A DNA stretch of 64,000 bases from Physcomitrium patens (Eukaryota; Streptophyta; Bryopsida; Funariales; Funariaceae), in the NCBI RefSeq assembly GCF_000002425.4, contig NC_037265.1:1098835-1162834 (forward strand), given 5' to 3'. The notes under the pieces are model-generated. The model was not told where the DNA came from. It was given only the letters and a program-made list of their open reading frames with translations, and did no database searches. Of this stretch, positions 63,773 to 64,000 are shown one piece after another; position 1 is the first letter of the stretch; each line of letters begins with the position of its first letter. A program made the position numbers and the translations under genes.

Positions 63773-64000
63773 GTGAGCTCACATTCCAACCCTGATGATT
63801 TAATAAATTTCTAGCTTACTACCTACAGTAAACTAAAAGTTTGCTGGATTTTGTCATGCATGCTATATTCAGGCTCACCATCAAGTTTGTTTAGTAATGC
63901 TTCAAAGCGATAGAACAATCGAAAACACATGTTAAATTCAAGTGATGCTGCTCTCTGTGAGAGTGTAAAAATTTGAATAGAGAGACCCTGAATTGATTTG

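Overview
The window is nuclear DNA of a land plant. The evidence is a spliced allantoate deiminase gene with plant GT-AG introns, the first exon of a secreted class III peroxidase, a TKL-type protein kinase, and LTR retrotransposons with plant-style TATA promoters. The retrotransposons are chromoviruses whose gag and priming style resemble the Tf1/sushi branch. Among plants, fungal-like (Tcn1-type) chromoviruses have been reported from mosses, lycophytes and ferns, so a seedless plant is my best guess. That is inference; the species cannot be read from this window.

Layout. 1-1.26 kb: minus-strand protein kinase running off the left edge, with one in-frame stop. 2.0-4.25 kb: an island very poor in T on the + strand, of unknown nature. 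5.1-5.6 kb: Ty1/copia fragment. 7.6-9.4 kb: Ty3 fossil, into which element A (9451-15606) is inserted. 16-19 kb: AT-rich spacer and a possible old LTR. 18.96-21.96 kb: complete ten-exon allantoate deiminase gene on the minus strand. 22-25.7 kb: spacer. 25.7-37.1 kb: an old, strongly decayed chromovirus split by a young relative, element B (27750-34099), followed by an inverted LTR fragment. 38-48 kb: mixed-composition intergenic DNA with microsatellites and a weakly supported three-exon gene for a small Cys-rich protein at 46.2-47.6 kb. 49487-56011: element C. 56-63.5 kb: AT-rich DNA, another Ty3 fragment and an unidentified GC-normal island. 63506-63772: peroxidase exon 1, with the gene leaving the right edge.

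The most interesting content is shared by elements A, B and C, all broken and all with LTRs about 2% diverged. (1) Just after each 5' LTR is an 11-nt sequence complementary to the predicted transcript start, 31-32 nt after the TATA box. The pairing changes together between families, which points to Tf1/sushi-type self-priming. (2) Each leader holds one, two or three tandem units of about 105 nt that fold into a closing stem plus a hairpin with a GGATTACC loop, with compensatory changes in the stems. (3) Each element has an extra small ORF between the chromodomain and the 3' LTR, with a shared GHYRWL motif. (4) The LTRs of A and C carry arrays of heat-shock elements upstream of the TATA box. 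Together these describe a self-priming, possibly heat-responsive chromovirus lineage with a structured leader and an extra ORF, which I do not recognise as a described system.
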